The notes: a model not told the origin generated them from the sequence alone. A stretch of 45,096 bases of DNA from CAMQRS01 sp964370065 (GCA_964370065.1 CAYJGK010000012.1:1-45096); one strand, 5' to 3'; positions 1-9,051 are shown, counted from the stretch's first letter. A program made the numbers and translations.

Positions 1-393
1 GTAGAAGGAAAATGGGAATATTATGCAAGAGAAACGACAATAAATGGGGAACTGTTATTTCCTATTGAGGAAGAAGGTAAGTACAGATTGGTTGAAGTGA
101 ATGCACCTCCTGGCTATTCAAGTAGTTCTTTAAAATTATATAAAACAAATAACGCTATTGAAGATATGGTGGATTTAGCTGCACTCGGTGAAGAAATACA
201 CTACCTGGATATTGATTTTTCAAGTAAACTAACTAGTAGTTATGTGGTAATCGCGACAAATGAAACCATCAAAGAAGTGTCAGGGTATATACCAGGTCCA
301 GTAACGGGTGATGTTTCTAATCAAAATATGTATGTATACTTTTTAATCATTGCTGTAACAGGAATAGTTATACAATGGAAGTTAAGTAAATAA
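1..393 (+). CDS. Surface-anchored Cna_B/SpaA-type adhesin, 3' end only
   Basis: The reading frame is open from base 1, so the 5' part of the gene lies outside the window; 130 codons are visible. The segment Y-R-L-V-E-V-N-A-P-P-G-Y near codons 29-40 is the typical last strand of a Cna_B/prealbumin-like (SpaA) repeat of Gram-positive adhesins and pilins. The C-terminus has a PGPVTGD motif, a hydrophobic stretch of about 16 residues, and a short tail ending in K-L-S-K. That is the layout of a sortase sorting signal, with PVTG in place of LPXTG. The protein is probably secreted and covalently attached to peptidoglycan. A class B sortase lies 38 kb downstream; whether it processes this protein is inference. 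A terminator follows directly. Confidence 0.75.
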   Translation, partial: VEGKWEYYARETTINGELLFPIEEEGKYRLVEVNAPPGYSSSSLKLYKTNNAIEDMVDLAALGEEIHYLDIDFSSKLTSSYVVIATNETIKEVSGYIPGPVTGDVSNQNMYVYFLIIAVTGIVIQWKLSK

Positions 394-419
394 AAGTGTG
401 ATTTTAATCACACTTTTTT
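394..419 (+). terminator. Rho-independent terminator after the surface protein
   Basis: A 10-bp perfect inverted repeat (AAGTGTGATT / AATCACACTT) with a 2-nt loop is followed by a T run. It starts on the base after the stop codon. Confidence 0.9.
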
Positions 420-570
420 AGATACTTGTATAGATGTTAATTTGAGTTTTATGCATTCGCTTAGTGCTGGCAATGGATTTTATAGAAGAATAGATGTTAA
501 ATAACGATATGGCTTCTTTCATGATTCAGAACTATTATATATTCTCATTCTATGAATACTAAATGAAGTG

Positions 571-579
571 TGTTAAAAT
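571..579 (+). promoter_or_regulatory. Extended -10 promoter of the S41 protease
   Basis: TGtTAAAAT (TGn plus a -10 hexamer at 574-579) lies 24 nt before the start codon. No convincing -35 is visible. The same TGn pattern recurs upstream of many genes in this window. Confidence 0.45.
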
Positions 580-603
580 AAAATGAATGAATAGGAGATG
601 ACT

Positions 604-2076
604 ATGGAAAATAATAAAAAATACATACGTGTAAAACGATATAAATGGCCAGATGAAATAGCAGAAGAGAAGAAAAAGACAAAACAAACCTTTATTACAA
701 TATTACTTTGTTTACTTTGTTTTGGCTTAGGGTTAGGGGTATCTAATTTAAATTCTGATGCTTCAACAGTCATTCAAAATACACAAGCAAATAGTAAATT
801 TGAAGAAATTTATGCAACATTAGAAACAGATTGGTTATTTGGAAAAGACATTGAAAACTTACAAGAATTTTTAATAGACCAAGCTGTTTCTGGATTAACA
901 AATACAGAATATGATCAGCATACTAATTACTTGAACCCTGAACAAGCGAGTGCCTACTTAGATTCCTTAGCAGGTAATTTTGTGGGGGTAGGAATTGTTT
1001 ATGCTCAACAAAATGGGCATTATATTGTGAGTCAAGTGTATGCAAACTCACCAGCTAAAGAGGGAGGCATTCAACCTGGGGATCGTATTCTGGCTTTTAA
1101 TGGGATTGAAATAGAAGGTAAAACAACGGATGAAGTAAGTGAATTAGCATTAGGAGAAGAAGGAACTAGTATTAATATTACTGTATTGCGTGGAAATGAA
1201 ACAATTACCTTTGATTTAATTCGTCGCTCTATTAGCACAACCGTATTTGGTTATATCGAAGAGGGTGTAGGGGTTCTTGAAATCAGTAGTTTTTCTGAAA
1301 ATACGTATGATGAAGTAGAAAGTTTTATTGAGGAATTTAATGCAGCTGGCATTAAAAGTATCGTGATTGACTTACGTGATAATTCAGGTGGATATTTATC
1401 AACATGTGTAAATATTGCTGGGCTGTTTTTAGATAAAAATAGTATTGTATTAATTGAATTAAATAGACAGGATGAGGAAATAGAATATAAAACAAATGCA
1501 GATCCTTTATACACAGGAGGGGATGTGGTTATTTTAGTGAATGAAGGCACAGCGAGTGCAGCAGAGGCATTTTCCGCTGCTTTACAAGAACATGGAATGG
1601 CTACTATTGTAGGAACCCAAACATATGGAAAAGGAACAGTTCAAAATTCAAAATTATTTGAAGATGGAAGTTACTTAAAATACACGACAGCTGAGTGGTT
1701 AACACCCAATAAAGAACATATTCACAATGTGGGAATTACGCCAGATGTAGTGGTAGAATTAGATGAAGCGTTAACACATACTTTAAGTGATGATGAAACA
1801 GTATACCAAGTAGATAGTGTAGGACTAGGGATACAAGATGCACAAATGTACTTATCTTTATTAGGTTATGATGTTGATCGTCGTGATGGATATTACTCAC
1901 AAAAAACACTAGTTGCTGTGAATGCTTATCGCTCTGATTTAGGTTTAGAAGTAAACGGATTAATCGATAGTGATTTTTTAGTGACACTATTATCCAGTGC
2001 ACAGGAAAAATACTATGTAGATCAAAAGACGTTGGATACACAACGTGTAGAAGCGTTCAATTTAGCGAAACAGTAA
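604..2076 (+). CDS. S41 carboxy-terminal processing protease (CtpA/CtpB type)
   Basis: A 490-residue membrane-anchored serine protease. The ATG at 604 is chosen because AGGAG (593-597) lies 6 nt before it; an in-frame ATG at 598 abuts that site. The order is a basic cytoplasmic tail, one membrane segment (about residues 28-47), an N-terminal helical region, a PDZ domain (about 95-190), the S41 catalytic domain, and a C-terminal PG_binding_1-type peptidoglycan-binding domain (about 405-465). The Ser/Lys dyad is visible as Ser318 in G-T-A-S-A-A-E and Lys343 in Y-G-K-G-T-V-Q, 25 residues apart as in Bacillus CtpB. The family cleaves exported proteins at the cell surface. The gene is monocistronic, between two terminators. 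The physiological substrate cannot be read from the sequence. Confidence 0.93.
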   Translation: MENNKKYIRVKRYKWPDEIAEEKKKTKQTFITILLCLLCFGLGLGVSNLNSDASTVIQNTQANSKFEEIYATLETDWLFGKDIENLQEFLIDQAVSGLTNTEYDQHTNYLNPEQASAYLDSLAGNFVGVGIVYAQQNGHYIVSQVYANSPAKEGGIQPGDRILAFNGIEIEGKTTDEVSELALGEEGTSINITVLRGNETITFDLIRRSISTTVFGYIEEGVGVLEISSFSENTYDEVESFIEEFNAAGIKSIVIDLRDNSGGYLSTCVNIAGLFLDKNSIVLIELNRQDEEIEYKTNADPLYTGGDVVILVNEGTASAAEAFSAALQEHGMATIVGTQTYGKGTVQNSKLFEDGSYLKYTTAEWLTPNKEHIHNVGITPDVVVELDEALTHTLSDDETVYQVDSVGLGIQDAQMYLSLLGYDVDRRDGYYSQKTLVAVNAYRSDLGLEVNGLIDSDFLVTLLSSAQEKYYVDQKTLDTQRVEAFNLAKQ

Positions 2077-2078
2077 AC

Positions 2079-2113
2079 AAAAGCATATTGAACAATTTGT
2101 TCAATATGCTTTT
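2079..2113 (+). terminator. Terminator after the S41 protease
   Basis: A 17-bp perfect inverted repeat beginning AAAAGCATATTG is centred on base 2096. The 3' arm ends in TTTT. Confidence 0.85.
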
Positions 2114-2126
2114 CTATTCAGCAGCG

Positions 2127-2155
2127 TTGAAAAAACAATCTATAAGTGATATAGT
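2127..2155 (+). promoter_or_regulatory. Promoter of uvrB
   Basis: TTGAAA (2127-2132), a 17-nt spacer and TATAGT (2150-2155), the latter preceded by TGa. No LexA/DinR-type operator was recognised around it. Confidence 0.65.
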
Positions 2156-2192
2156 TCACTGTAGAAATAAGAAGAGATGGTAGGAGGTTATT

Positions 2193-4157
2193 ATGTTTAA
2201 ATTAGAATCAAAATATCAACCAGCAGGAGACCAACCTCATGCTATTCAACAATTAGTAGAAGGAATTGAAAGCGGAAAAAAACACCAAGTATTATTAGGC
2301 GCAACAGGGACAGGAAAAACATTCACGATTTCTAATGTAATTGCGAAAGTGAATAAGCCCACTTTAGTGTTTGTACATAATAAAACATTAGCGGGTCAAC
2401 TCTATGCAGAACTAAAAGAATTTTTCCCTCATAATCGTGTAGAATACTTTGTGTCCAATTTCGACTATTACCAACCGGAAGCATATTTACCAAGCAGTGA
2501 TACATACATTGATAAAGCATCTACTACAAATCAAGAATTAGATATGCTGCGTATGGCGGCTGAAAATAGTGTATTAGAACGTAGAGATACCATTATTGTA
2601 GCGAGTGTAGCTTGTATTTATGGTGCTAGCAACCCTGAATTATATCGCGGTATGTTTTTTAATTTAAAAGTAAATGAAGTCATTGACCGGAAAGAACTAC
2701 TCACTAAATTAGTATCTAGACAATATAAAAGAAATGATATCGACTTAGATAGAGGTTGTTTTAGAGTGCGTGGTGATAATATAGAAATTGGATTAGGACA
2801 TACGGATGAATATATCTTACGTATCGAAATGTTTGATGATACAATTGAACGTATTTGTGAAGTGGATCCACTCACAGGAAAAATATTACAAGCTTATCAA
2901 GTGTATGTTATGTACCCAGCAAGTGGTTATGCTACACCAAAAGAAACAATCAAAAGAGCATGCCAAACCATTGATGCAGAATTAAAACATAGATTAGAAG
3001 AGTTAAAACGAGATGATAAACTACTAGAAATTCAGCGTTTAGAACAGCGTACTTTATATGATATGGAAGCACTAAGAGAATTTGGAGTGTGCCCAGGTAT
3101 TGAAAACTATGCCCGTCATATTGATGGTAGACAACCCGGGGAGACACCCTATACATTATTTGATTACTTCCCAGAAGACTTCTTATTAGTAGTGGATGAA
3201 AGTCATGTTAGTCTTCCACAATCACGTGGAATGTATAATGGAGATCGGGCTCGTAAAGAAACTCTTGTTAACTTTGGATTTCGTTTACCGAGCGCATTGG
3301 ATAATCGACCACTCCGCTTTGAAGAATTTGAATCGAAAATTCATCAAGCTATTTATGTATCAGCAACACCAGGCGATTACGAGTTAGAAAAAGTGCAAAA
3401 TAAAGTGGTTGAACAAATTATTCGTCCAACAGGACTGTTAGATCCTATGATTGATGTACGTCCAAGTCAAGGACAAATAGATGATTTAATTGATGAAATT
3501 AGAAATCAAATAAAAAAAGGCGATCGTACATTAATTACGACATTAACTGTCAATATGGCTGAAGACTTATCTAATTACTTAAAGCAATTAGATGTTAAGG
3601 TCGCTTGGCTACATCATGAAGTAAAAACGATTGAGCGTACACAAATTATTCAAGACTTACGAAGTGGGAAATATGATGTATTAATTGGTATTAACTTATT
3701 AAGAGAGGGATTAGATATTCCTGAAGTTTCTTTGATTTGTATTTTGGATGCGGATAAAGAAGGATTTTTAAGAAGTGAGCGTTCTTTAATTCAAATTGTA
3801 GGACGTGCTGCTCGTAATAGTGAAGGACGGGTTATTATGTATGCCGATCAATACACGAAATCAATGAATAAAGCAATAGAAGAAACAATGCGTAGAAGAA
3901 CGATTCAAATGGAATACAATACCAAACATGGAATTACCCCTACTACGATTAAAAAAGACTTACAAGAAGTTATGCATTCTTTAGAAACAAAAGAAATGAG
4001 TAAAAAATTCTTAGCAAAAAAAGGAAAAACTTCGAAAAAAGAAAAGGAAAAATTAGTACACGAAATGGAAAAAGAAATGAAAGAAGCAGCCAAAGCATTA
4101 GACTTTGAGCGGGCAGCACAGTTAAGAGATATTTTAATGGAGATTAGAAATGGGTAG
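2193..4157 (+). CDS. uvrB: Excinuclease ABC subunit B
   Basis: UvrB is the damage-verifying helicase-like subunit of nucleotide excision repair; UvrA loads it and it recruits UvrC. At 654 residues it is full length for the family. Walker A GATGTGKT is at about 36-43. The DNA-gripping beta-hairpin region (Y-Y-Q-P-E-A-Y) is near residue 93. The Walker B/DESH motif lies near 338, and helicase motifs V-VI (Q-I-V-G-R-A-A-R) near 530. The C-terminus is a charged linker and a UVR domain (A-L-D-F-E-R-A-A-Q-L-R-D) that contacts UvrC. A strong AGGAGG site precedes the ATG. uvrA, often the next gene, is absent; an MFS transporter follows, overlapping by 8 nt. Confidence 0.98.
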   Translation: MFKLESKYQPAGDQPHAIQQLVEGIESGKKHQVLLGATGTGKTFTISNVIAKVNKPTLVFVHNKTLAGQLYAELKEFFPHNRVEYFVSNFDYYQPEAYLPSSDTYIDKASTTNQELDMLRMAAENSVLERRDTIIVASVACIYGASNPELYRGMFFNLKVNEVIDRKELLTKLVSRQYKRNDIDLDRGCFRVRGDNIEIGLGHTDEYILRIEMFDDTIERICEVDPLTGKILQAYQVYVMYPASGYATPKETIKRACQTIDAELKHRLEELKRDDKLLEIQRLEQRTLYDMEALREFGVCPGIENYARHIDGRQPGETPYTLFDYFPEDFLLVVDESHVSLPQSRGMYNGDRARKETLVNFGFRLPSALDNRPLRFEEFESKIHQAIYVSATPGDYELEKVQNKVVEQIIRPTGLLDPMIDVRPSQGQIDDLIDEIRNQIKKGDRTLITTLTVNMAEDLSNYLKQLDVKVAWLHHEVKTIERTQIIQDLRSGKYDVLIGINLLREGLDIPEVSLICILDADKEGFLRSERSLIQIVGRAARNSEGRVIMYADQYTKSMNKAIEETMRRRTIQMEYNTKHGITPTTIKKDLQEVMHSLETKEMSKKFLAKKGKTSKKEKEKLVHEMEKEMKEAAKALDFERAAQLRDILMEIRNG

Positions 4158-5343
4158 GCAAAAATATAACTTTGTATTCTTTTTTGCTTTGATTGCTTTA
4201 CAGAGTATGGCGGCTAATTTTGCTCATCCAGTTACCCCGACTTTGATTCAAAATCTAGGATTAGAAAGCTACAGTTTTGGTTTGTTTTTTGCAGGGATGG
4301 CTTTTTCTAACTTCTTGTTTTCACCCATGTGGGCAAAACAGGTTAAACGCATAGGAAGCCCTAAAGTACTAGGGATATCTTGTGTAGGTTACGCCATAGG
4401 GCAAGGACTATTTGCCATCTTTACAACAATACCTACGATATTGTTTGCACGTGTATTCTCTGGATTCTTTGTAGGAGGAATCATGGTGAGTTATTTAACA
4501 TATATTGTAAACCGTGCCCCAGAACATAAAAAGGGAACGTATTTAGCATTGTCAGCAACATTTGCTACCGTGTTTGGAGCCTTTGGATACTTAGTAGGTG
4601 GAGTGTGTGGAGTGTATTCTATACCCTTGACGTTTGGATTACAAGTGTTTACATTAGCCTTGTGTGGATTGCTATTTGCCTGGCTATTAGAAGACGATAA
4701 AGAAGAAGGAATAAAACTGAATTGGAAAAAGGATGCTAACCCTTTTGCTGCCTTTATTGAAGCAAAACAATTCATGAACCAAACCTTTGTTATCATATTC
4801 TTATGTGTATTTATATCAAGTGTAGCCACTACTTGCTTTGATCAAAGCTTCAATTATTATGTGATTGATGTATTCCAATTAAATTCAGGATACAATGGTT
4901 TGATAAAAGCGATTGTCGGATTCATCTCATTAATTGCGAACACAACATTGTGCATGTGGATATTAAATCATACAAACTTTAAGAAGAGTGCTGTTTATGT
5001 ATTTATGGTTTGCTCCTTTACATTATTATCGCTTAGTTTTATTACTTCAATGATTATTTTTATCATCGTAGTCTTCCTATTTTTTGCTTTCAACTCTATT
5101 TATATTCCAATTGTGCAAAACATTTGTGTCAATGATGCAAAAAAGGAAGATGTAAACTTAGTAGTTGGATTCTATAATTCAATTAAATCACTAGGTATGA
5201 TTGCAGGGGCTTTATATGCAGGGTTTATATATGAAGTAGGAAATACACTGCCTTTTCTATCGGCAGCAGTATTCTTCTTGATTGCAACACTCTTACTGAT
5301 GCTATACAATCGTATACAAGCAAAAAGAAAACAAGTTATGTAA
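4150..5343 (+). CDS. Major facilitator superfamily transporter
   Basis: A 397-residue polytopic membrane protein with about 12 hydrophobic segments in two halves joined by a charged central loop (around residues 180-200), typical of MFS drug/proton antiporters (DHA1-like). After the second segment a degenerate motif-A sequence (F-S-P-M-W-A-K-Q-V-K-R-I-G) replaces the usual G-x-L-a-D-r-x-G. The start overlaps the end of uvrB by 8 nt, so it is probably translated from the same message; GGAG lies inside uvrB. Its stop codon is in the loop of the terminator. The substrate is unknown; multidrug export is the default guess. Confidence 0.85.
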   Translation: MGRQKYNFVFFFALIALQSMAANFAHPVTPTLIQNLGLESYSFGLFFAGMAFSNFLFSPMWAKQVKRIGSPKVLGISCVGYAIGQGLFAIFTTIPTILFARVFSGFFVGGIMVSYLTYIVNRAPEHKKGTYLALSATFATVFGAFGYLVGGVCGVYSIPLTFGLQVFTLALCGLLFAWLLEDDKEEGIKLNWKKDANPFAAFIEAKQFMNQTFVIIFLCVFISSVATTCFDQSFNYYVIDVFQLNSGYNGLIKAIVGFISLIANTTLCMWILNHTNFKKSAVYVFMVCSFTLLSLSFITSMIIFIIVVFLFFAFNSIYIPIVQNICVNDAKKEDVNLVVGFYNSIKSLGMIAGALYAGFIYEVGNTLPFLSAAVFFLIATLLLMLYNRIQAKRKQVM

Positions 5344-5357
5344 ATAGCTTGTTTTTT
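5328..5357 (+). terminator. Terminator overlapping the MFS stop codon
   Basis: A 12-bp stem (5328-5339 with 5344-5355, one G-U pair) with a GTAA loop that contains the stop codon, then a T run. It ends the uvrB-MFS transcript. Confidence 0.88.
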
Positions 5358-5371
5358 AGAATAATGGGATA

Positions 5372-5380
5372 TGTTATAAT
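5372..5380 (+). promoter_or_regulatory. Extended -10 promoter of the polymerase gene
   Basis: TGtTATAAT is a perfect extended -10 (hexamer 5375-5380). The -35 region is the T run of the preceding terminator. Transcription should start near 5387, giving a leader of only about a dozen bases that begins just before GGAGG. Confidence 0.6.
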
Positions 5381-5399
5381 GTATAAACGGAGGGGTTTT

Positions 5400-6635
5400 A
5401 TGGGACATATTAAAAGTTTTATTTATGAATTTAAAAATACGTATACAAGGGATGATCAAATTATTACAATTTTATTCAGTTCATTATTTTTACCTTTTCA
5501 AATGAGTGGTTTATTATTTTGTTTAGGATTTATATATATTGTATGGAAGGGCCATATAAAAGCTATTATTAAAAAAGTAAAAGGATCAAAAGTCATTATA
5601 GTATTAGCCCTTTATTTATTTGTAGTATCTATCGTTTCCCAAAACTGGCTAGGAGCAGGCTTAAGTGTGCTATTACTTATTTATTTTATATGTATCCTAC
5701 ATTATCGTTTCTATGTGCATCGTAAATTGTTTGAACAAGTATTAGATATCTTAGTTATTTTAAGTATTGTAGCTTGTGTGTATGCTGTTATTGAACAATT
5801 TTACTATATGACTTTAGTAGAAGGGATGGGTTATTTAGACATACAAAATAAGCCAGAATTAAGAGTTCATACCTTTTTTATGAATGCTAACTATTATGCT
5901 ATGATGCTAGTATTTATCGAAAATGTATGTGTTTATAAATTTATGAAATTTAAAAAAATTAGCTTTAGATTATACTATACTTTAATTGGAGTTATTAATT
6001 TATTCGCTTTATATTTAACTGGGGGAAGAACAGCTTGGTTATGTTTAGCTTTAAGTGTATTACTGATGTTAATTGTATCGAAGTGGTATAAAACATTAGC
6101 TCTGGCTACGACAGCAATTGGTGGTTCATTATTTGTATTATCATTAAAACCAGATTTATTACCTCGTCTAGTTACGCAAGGTTTAGATGTAGCAAGACGT
6201 ACTCAAATTTGGAATACCGCACAATTAATGATACCTGATATTTTCTTATTCGGAAGAGGGCCTCTTGCTTATATGCATTTATATCCAAGCTATACGCAAG
6301 AATATATTGATACGTATGGATTAGCGAGCTATGAAGAATATAAACTAGGAATTTCTGCACCCCATTCGCATACTATCTTATTTGAAGGACTTATCTCTTT
6401 TGGATTAATTGGAACAATCTTATTGGCTATTTATACAATATGTCAATTACGTTGTTTCATTAAAATCATGGCCTATAAAGTAGACCCTATTTTTTGTGGG
6501 TTAGTCATGGGAGTATTCATGACTACTATTAGCTTTTGTATTATTGATTTCCCTATTTTATGGATACAAACTGGAACGTTTTTATTCTTTATATTAGGAA
6601 CATGTGATATTTTTAATAATGAGGTGAAATTATGA
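5400..6635 (+). CDS. O-antigen ligase/polymerase-like membrane protein (Wzy/WaaL family)
   Basis: 411 residues and about ten hydrophobic segments. The ATG at 5400 has GGAGGGG (5389-5395) 4 nt upstream; upstream in-frame starts lie inside the promoter. Family hallmarks are G-G-R-T-A-W followed by a membrane helix, and a long external loop before the downstream S-H-T-I-L-F-E-G segment, as in the O-antigen ligase / Wzy_C family. In Bacillota such proteins polymerise or transfer surface polysaccharide repeat units. The neighbours tagO/wecA and mbl support a cell-envelope role. Its stop overlaps the next start by 4 nt (ATGA). The actual glycan is unknown. Confidence 0.75.
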   Translation: MGHIKSFIYEFKNTYTRDDQIITILFSSLFLPFQMSGLLFCLGFIYIVWKGHIKAIIKKVKGSKVIIVLALYLFVVSIVSQNWLGAGLSVLLLIYFICILHYRFYVHRKLFEQVLDILVILSIVACVYAVIEQFYYMTLVEGMGYLDIQNKPELRVHTFFMNANYYAMMLVFIENVCVYKFMKFKKISFRLYYTLIGVINLFALYLTGGRTAWLCLALSVLLMLIVSKWYKTLALATTAIGGSLFVLSLKPDLLPRLVTQGLDVARRTQIWNTAQLMIPDIFLFGRGPLAYMHLYPSYTQEYIDTYGLASYEEYKLGISAPHSHTILFEGLISFGLIGTILLAIYTICQLRCFIKIMAYKVDPIFCGLVMGVFMTTISFCIIDFPILWIQTGTFLFFILGTCDIFNNEVKL

Positions 6636-6826
6636 TATCCTGGATTGAGACATTAACATATATTGCAAGCTTTGGTTTTAGTTTATATGCATTAAGCGCC
6701 CTTAAATTTGATGAATTATGTTATGTTAAAGAGGCAAATAAAGTTAGGTTGTTATTGTTTTTATTAGCAATGGGACTAGGGTATTTAGTAGGACAATTTA
6801 TTTTAATGATTACTATTTATAACTAA
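6632..6826 (+). CDS. DUF1146 family small membrane protein (YwzB-like)
   Basis: 64 residues with two hydrophobic segments. The central stretch A-L-S-A-L-K-F-D-E-L and R-L-L-L-F-L-L-A-M-G-L-G match the DUF1146/YwzB pattern of Bacillota, written from memory of the Bacillus protein. In Bacillus ywzB also lies near mbl and the atp operon; here mbl is next, which supports the assignment. The ATG overlaps the TGA of the polymerase gene (ATGA), suggesting translational coupling. The function of the family is unknown. Confidence 0.72.
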   Translation: MISWIETLTYIASFGFSLYALSALKFDELCYVKEANKVRLLLFLLAMGLGYLVGQFILMITIYN

Positions 6827-6829
6827 GTG

Positions 6830-6853
6830 AGAGCACAATTTTGTGCTCTTTTC
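6830..6853 (+). terminator. Terminator after the DUF1146 gene
   Basis: A 9-bp stem (AGAGCACAA / TTGTGCTCT) with a TT loop, followed by a T-rich tail. Confidence 0.88.
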
Positions 6854-6889
6854 TAAAATGTAAAGTATTCTTTAATTTTAAAATGATTG

Positions 6890-6898
6890 TGTTATAAT
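6890..6898 (+). promoter_or_regulatory. Extended -10 promoter of mbl
   Basis: TGtTATAAT (hexamer 6893-6898), 41 nt upstream of the start, with only a weak -35. It sits just after the previous terminator, so mbl starts a new transcript. Confidence 0.6.
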
Positions 6899-6939
6899 AA
6901 TATGGCAAGATATTATAGAAAATAGAAAGTGAGGATATT

Positions 6940-7929
6940 ATGTTATTATCAAAAGAAATCGGTATCGATTTAGGTACTGCAAATTTATTAATTTATGTGA
7001 AAGGTGAAGGGATTGTAGTAGATGAACCTTCAGTTGTTTCAATTGATGCGGATACAAGAAAATGTTTAGCAGCAGGAAATGAAGCAAAAGCAATGTTAGG
7101 TAGAACACCTGGTAAAGTATTAGCAATACGTCCTTTAAAAGATGGAGTGATTGCTGACTTTGAAGTGACTGAGATTATGTTGAATTACTTCTTAAAAAAA
7201 TTAAACATAAAAGGAATTTTCAAAAGACCTACTATTTTAATTTGTTGTCCTTCAAACATTACAAGTGTAGAAAGAAATGCCATACGTGATTGTGCATATC
7301 GTGCAGGAGCGAAGAAAGTATATATTGAAGAAGAACCAAAAGTGGCTGCTGTAGGAGCTGGATTAGATATTTCTAAACCAAGTGGATCTATGGTACTAGA
7401 TATAGGTGGAGGAACAACGGATATTGCAGTTTTATCATTAGGTGAAATTGTAACAAGTACTTCATTAAAAATCGCTGGTGACACATTAGATCGTGATATT
7501 ATTCGTTTCTTAAAAGATCAGAAAAAATTACTGGTTGGAGAAAGAACGGGAGAAGAAATCAAAAAACAAATTGGTACGGCTATGCGTAATCGTGAAGTGG
7601 TTTCTATGGAAGTGAGTGGACGTGACTTAGTAACAGGATTACCACACACTGTTGCCATTACGAACTTGGAAGTAGAAAATGCATTACATGATACATTACA
7701 ACAAATTGTAACGGCATGTAAAACCGTGTTAGAACAAACACCTCCTGAATTATCAAGTGATATTATCAGTAAAGGAATTATTATTACAGGTGGTGGTGCT
7801 TTATTAAACGGGTTAGATGAATTGTTATCAGAAGAATTATTAGTACCTGTTTTCCCTGCTGATAATGCATTAACATGTGTAGCAGAAGGTACAGGAATCT
7901 TATTAGAAAGTTTAGATTTAAGAAAATAA
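6940..7929 (+). CDS. mbl: Rod-shape-determining actin homolog Mbl/MreB
   Basis: 329 residues, the normal length. This bacterial actin forms membrane-associated filaments that guide lateral wall synthesis. The phosphate-1 motif G-I-D-L-G-T-A-N is at residues 8-15, the phosphate-2 motif D-I-G-G-G-T-T-D near 156, and the adenosine motif I-I-T-G-G-G-A near 278. L-I-C-C-P-S-N-I-T-S-V-E and P-P-E-L-S-x-D-I-I resemble Bacillus Mbl more than MreB. mreC and mreD are not adjacent, which also favours Mbl. The tagO/wecA homologue 16 nt downstream is probably cotranscribed. A plain MreB assignment remains possible. Confidence 0.93.
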   Translation: MLLSKEIGIDLGTANLLIYVKGEGIVVDEPSVVSIDADTRKCLAAGNEAKAMLGRTPGKVLAIRPLKDGVIADFEVTEIMLNYFLKKLNIKGIFKRPTILICCPSNITSVERNAIRDCAYRAGAKKVYIEEEPKVAAVGAGLDISKPSGSMVLDIGGGTTDIAVLSLGEIVTSTSLKIAGDTLDRDIIRFLKDQKKLLVGERTGEEIKKQIGTAMRNREVVSMEVSGRDLVTGLPHTVAITNLEVENALHDTLQQIVTACKTVLEQTPPELSSDIISKGIIITGGGALLNGLDELLSEELLVPVFPADNALTCVAEGTGILLESLDLRK

Positions 7930-7945
7930 AAAAGGGGGGGAGTTT

Positions 7946-9007
7946 ATGCAATACCTTGCATATATAATTGTACCCTTTATCATATCTGTCGCATTAATGC
8001 CAGCTGTTAAAATAGTAGCCAAACACTTAGGCGTGTATGCTCAAATGAATGAACGAACTGTACATAAAAAAGTGATGACAAGGGTAGGTGGTATTGCTAT
8101 CTACTTGTCATTCTTATTTGCCATTACTTATTTTAGTCCTGCTATTGATGTCACAATTCGCGGATTATTGTATGGGTCAAGTATTATGTTTGTTGGTGGT
8201 TTAATTGACGATATGTTAGATTTAAAACCAATTGTGAAATTAGCATTTCAATTTGCAGCCACATTTGTATTAATCTTTGTAGGGGGTATTACATTAGACG
8301 TTATTCGATTACCTTTAGATATTACGATTGATATGGGTGTTATTTCATTAGTCGTTACCATTATCTGGGTTATTGGAGTGACTAATGCCATAAATTTAAT
8401 AGACGGATTAGATGGATTAGCGGGTGGAGTCAGTGCGATTATTTTAGTCACCATTGCTTTTATAGCATTTATTGACCAAAGACATGATATTGCTATGTTA
8501 AGTTTAATATTAGCAGGAGCAATACTTGGGTTCTTAGTTTTTAATACGCATCCAGCCAGTATTATGATGGGTGATTGTGGAGCACTATTTTTAGGGTTCT
8601 TCATCGCTGCCATTTCGTTAATGGGATTTAAAAGTTCAACTTTTATCACATTAGGATTACCCATATTATTATTAAGTGTACCCATTATAGATACACTGAG
8701 TGCAATTCTTAGAAGGAAACTATCTGGAAAAAGTTTTTCCGATGCGGATAAATCGCATTTCCACCATATGTTGATGGAGCGCTTTGGTCATCGTAATTCT
8801 GTATTAATCATTTATGCGATTACGATTGGATTCGGTGTAGGAGCGTACTTATACATAGTGAATAAAACAATAGGTTTATTTGTCGTTACAATTTTATTTG
8901 TATCGATTGAATTATTTATTGAGAAAACAAATATGATTTCAGAACATTTTCATCCTTTGATTGGATTAGGAAGAAGAATAAAAAGTTTGTTTAAGAAAAA
9001 TAAATAA
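7946..9007 (+). CDS. tagO: Undecaprenyl-phosphate GlcNAc-1-phosphate transferase (TagO/WecA, MraY family)
   Basis: 353 residues with about ten membrane segments. It transfers GlcNAc-1-P to undecaprenyl phosphate, the first step of wall teichoic acid or other surface polymers. Family motifs in order: V-H-K-K-V-M-T-R-V-G-G (about 40-50), the Mg-binding D-D-M-L-D-L-K-P (about 88-95), N-A-I-N-L-I-D-G-L-D-G-L-A-G-G (about 147-161), G-D-C-G-A-L-F-L-G, and the cytoplasmic H-F-H-H motif that separates WecA/TagO proteins from MraY. A very strong AAGGGGGGGAG site precedes it. The polymerase-like gene upstream could act on the product. Confidence 0.9.
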   Translation: MQYLAYIIVPFIISVALMPAVKIVAKHLGVYAQMNERTVHKKVMTRVGGIAIYLSFLFAITYFSPAIDVTIRGLLYGSSIMFVGGLIDDMLDLKPIVKLAFQFAATFVLIFVGGITLDVIRLPLDITIDMGVISLVVTIIWVIGVTNAINLIDGLDGLAGGVSAIILVTIAFIAFIDQRHDIAMLSLILAGAILGFLVFNTHPASIMMGDCGALFLGFFIAAISLMGFKSSTFITLGLPILLLSVPIIDTLSAILRRKLSGKSFSDADKSHFHHMLMERFGHRNSVLIIYAITIGFGVGAYLYIVNKTIGLFVVTILFVSIELFIEKTNMISEHFHPLIGLGRRIKSLFKKNK

Positions 9008-9039
9008 AGAGTTGTAAACAAATGGTTACAACTCTTTTT
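9006..9039 (+). terminator. Terminator after tagO
   Basis: A 12-bp stem (9006-9017 with 9026-9037) with an 8-nt loop and a short T tail. It overlaps the tagO stop codon by two bases. An ATG at 9022 lies in the loop and is not a plausible start. Confidence 0.8.
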
Positions 9040-9051
9040 AAAAGGAGATTT

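Noticed and set aside
8248..8685. 145-codon antisense ORF within tagO
   Set aside because: It lies wholly inside a well-supported membrane protein gene. It is a mirror of hydrophobic codons and has no start signal.
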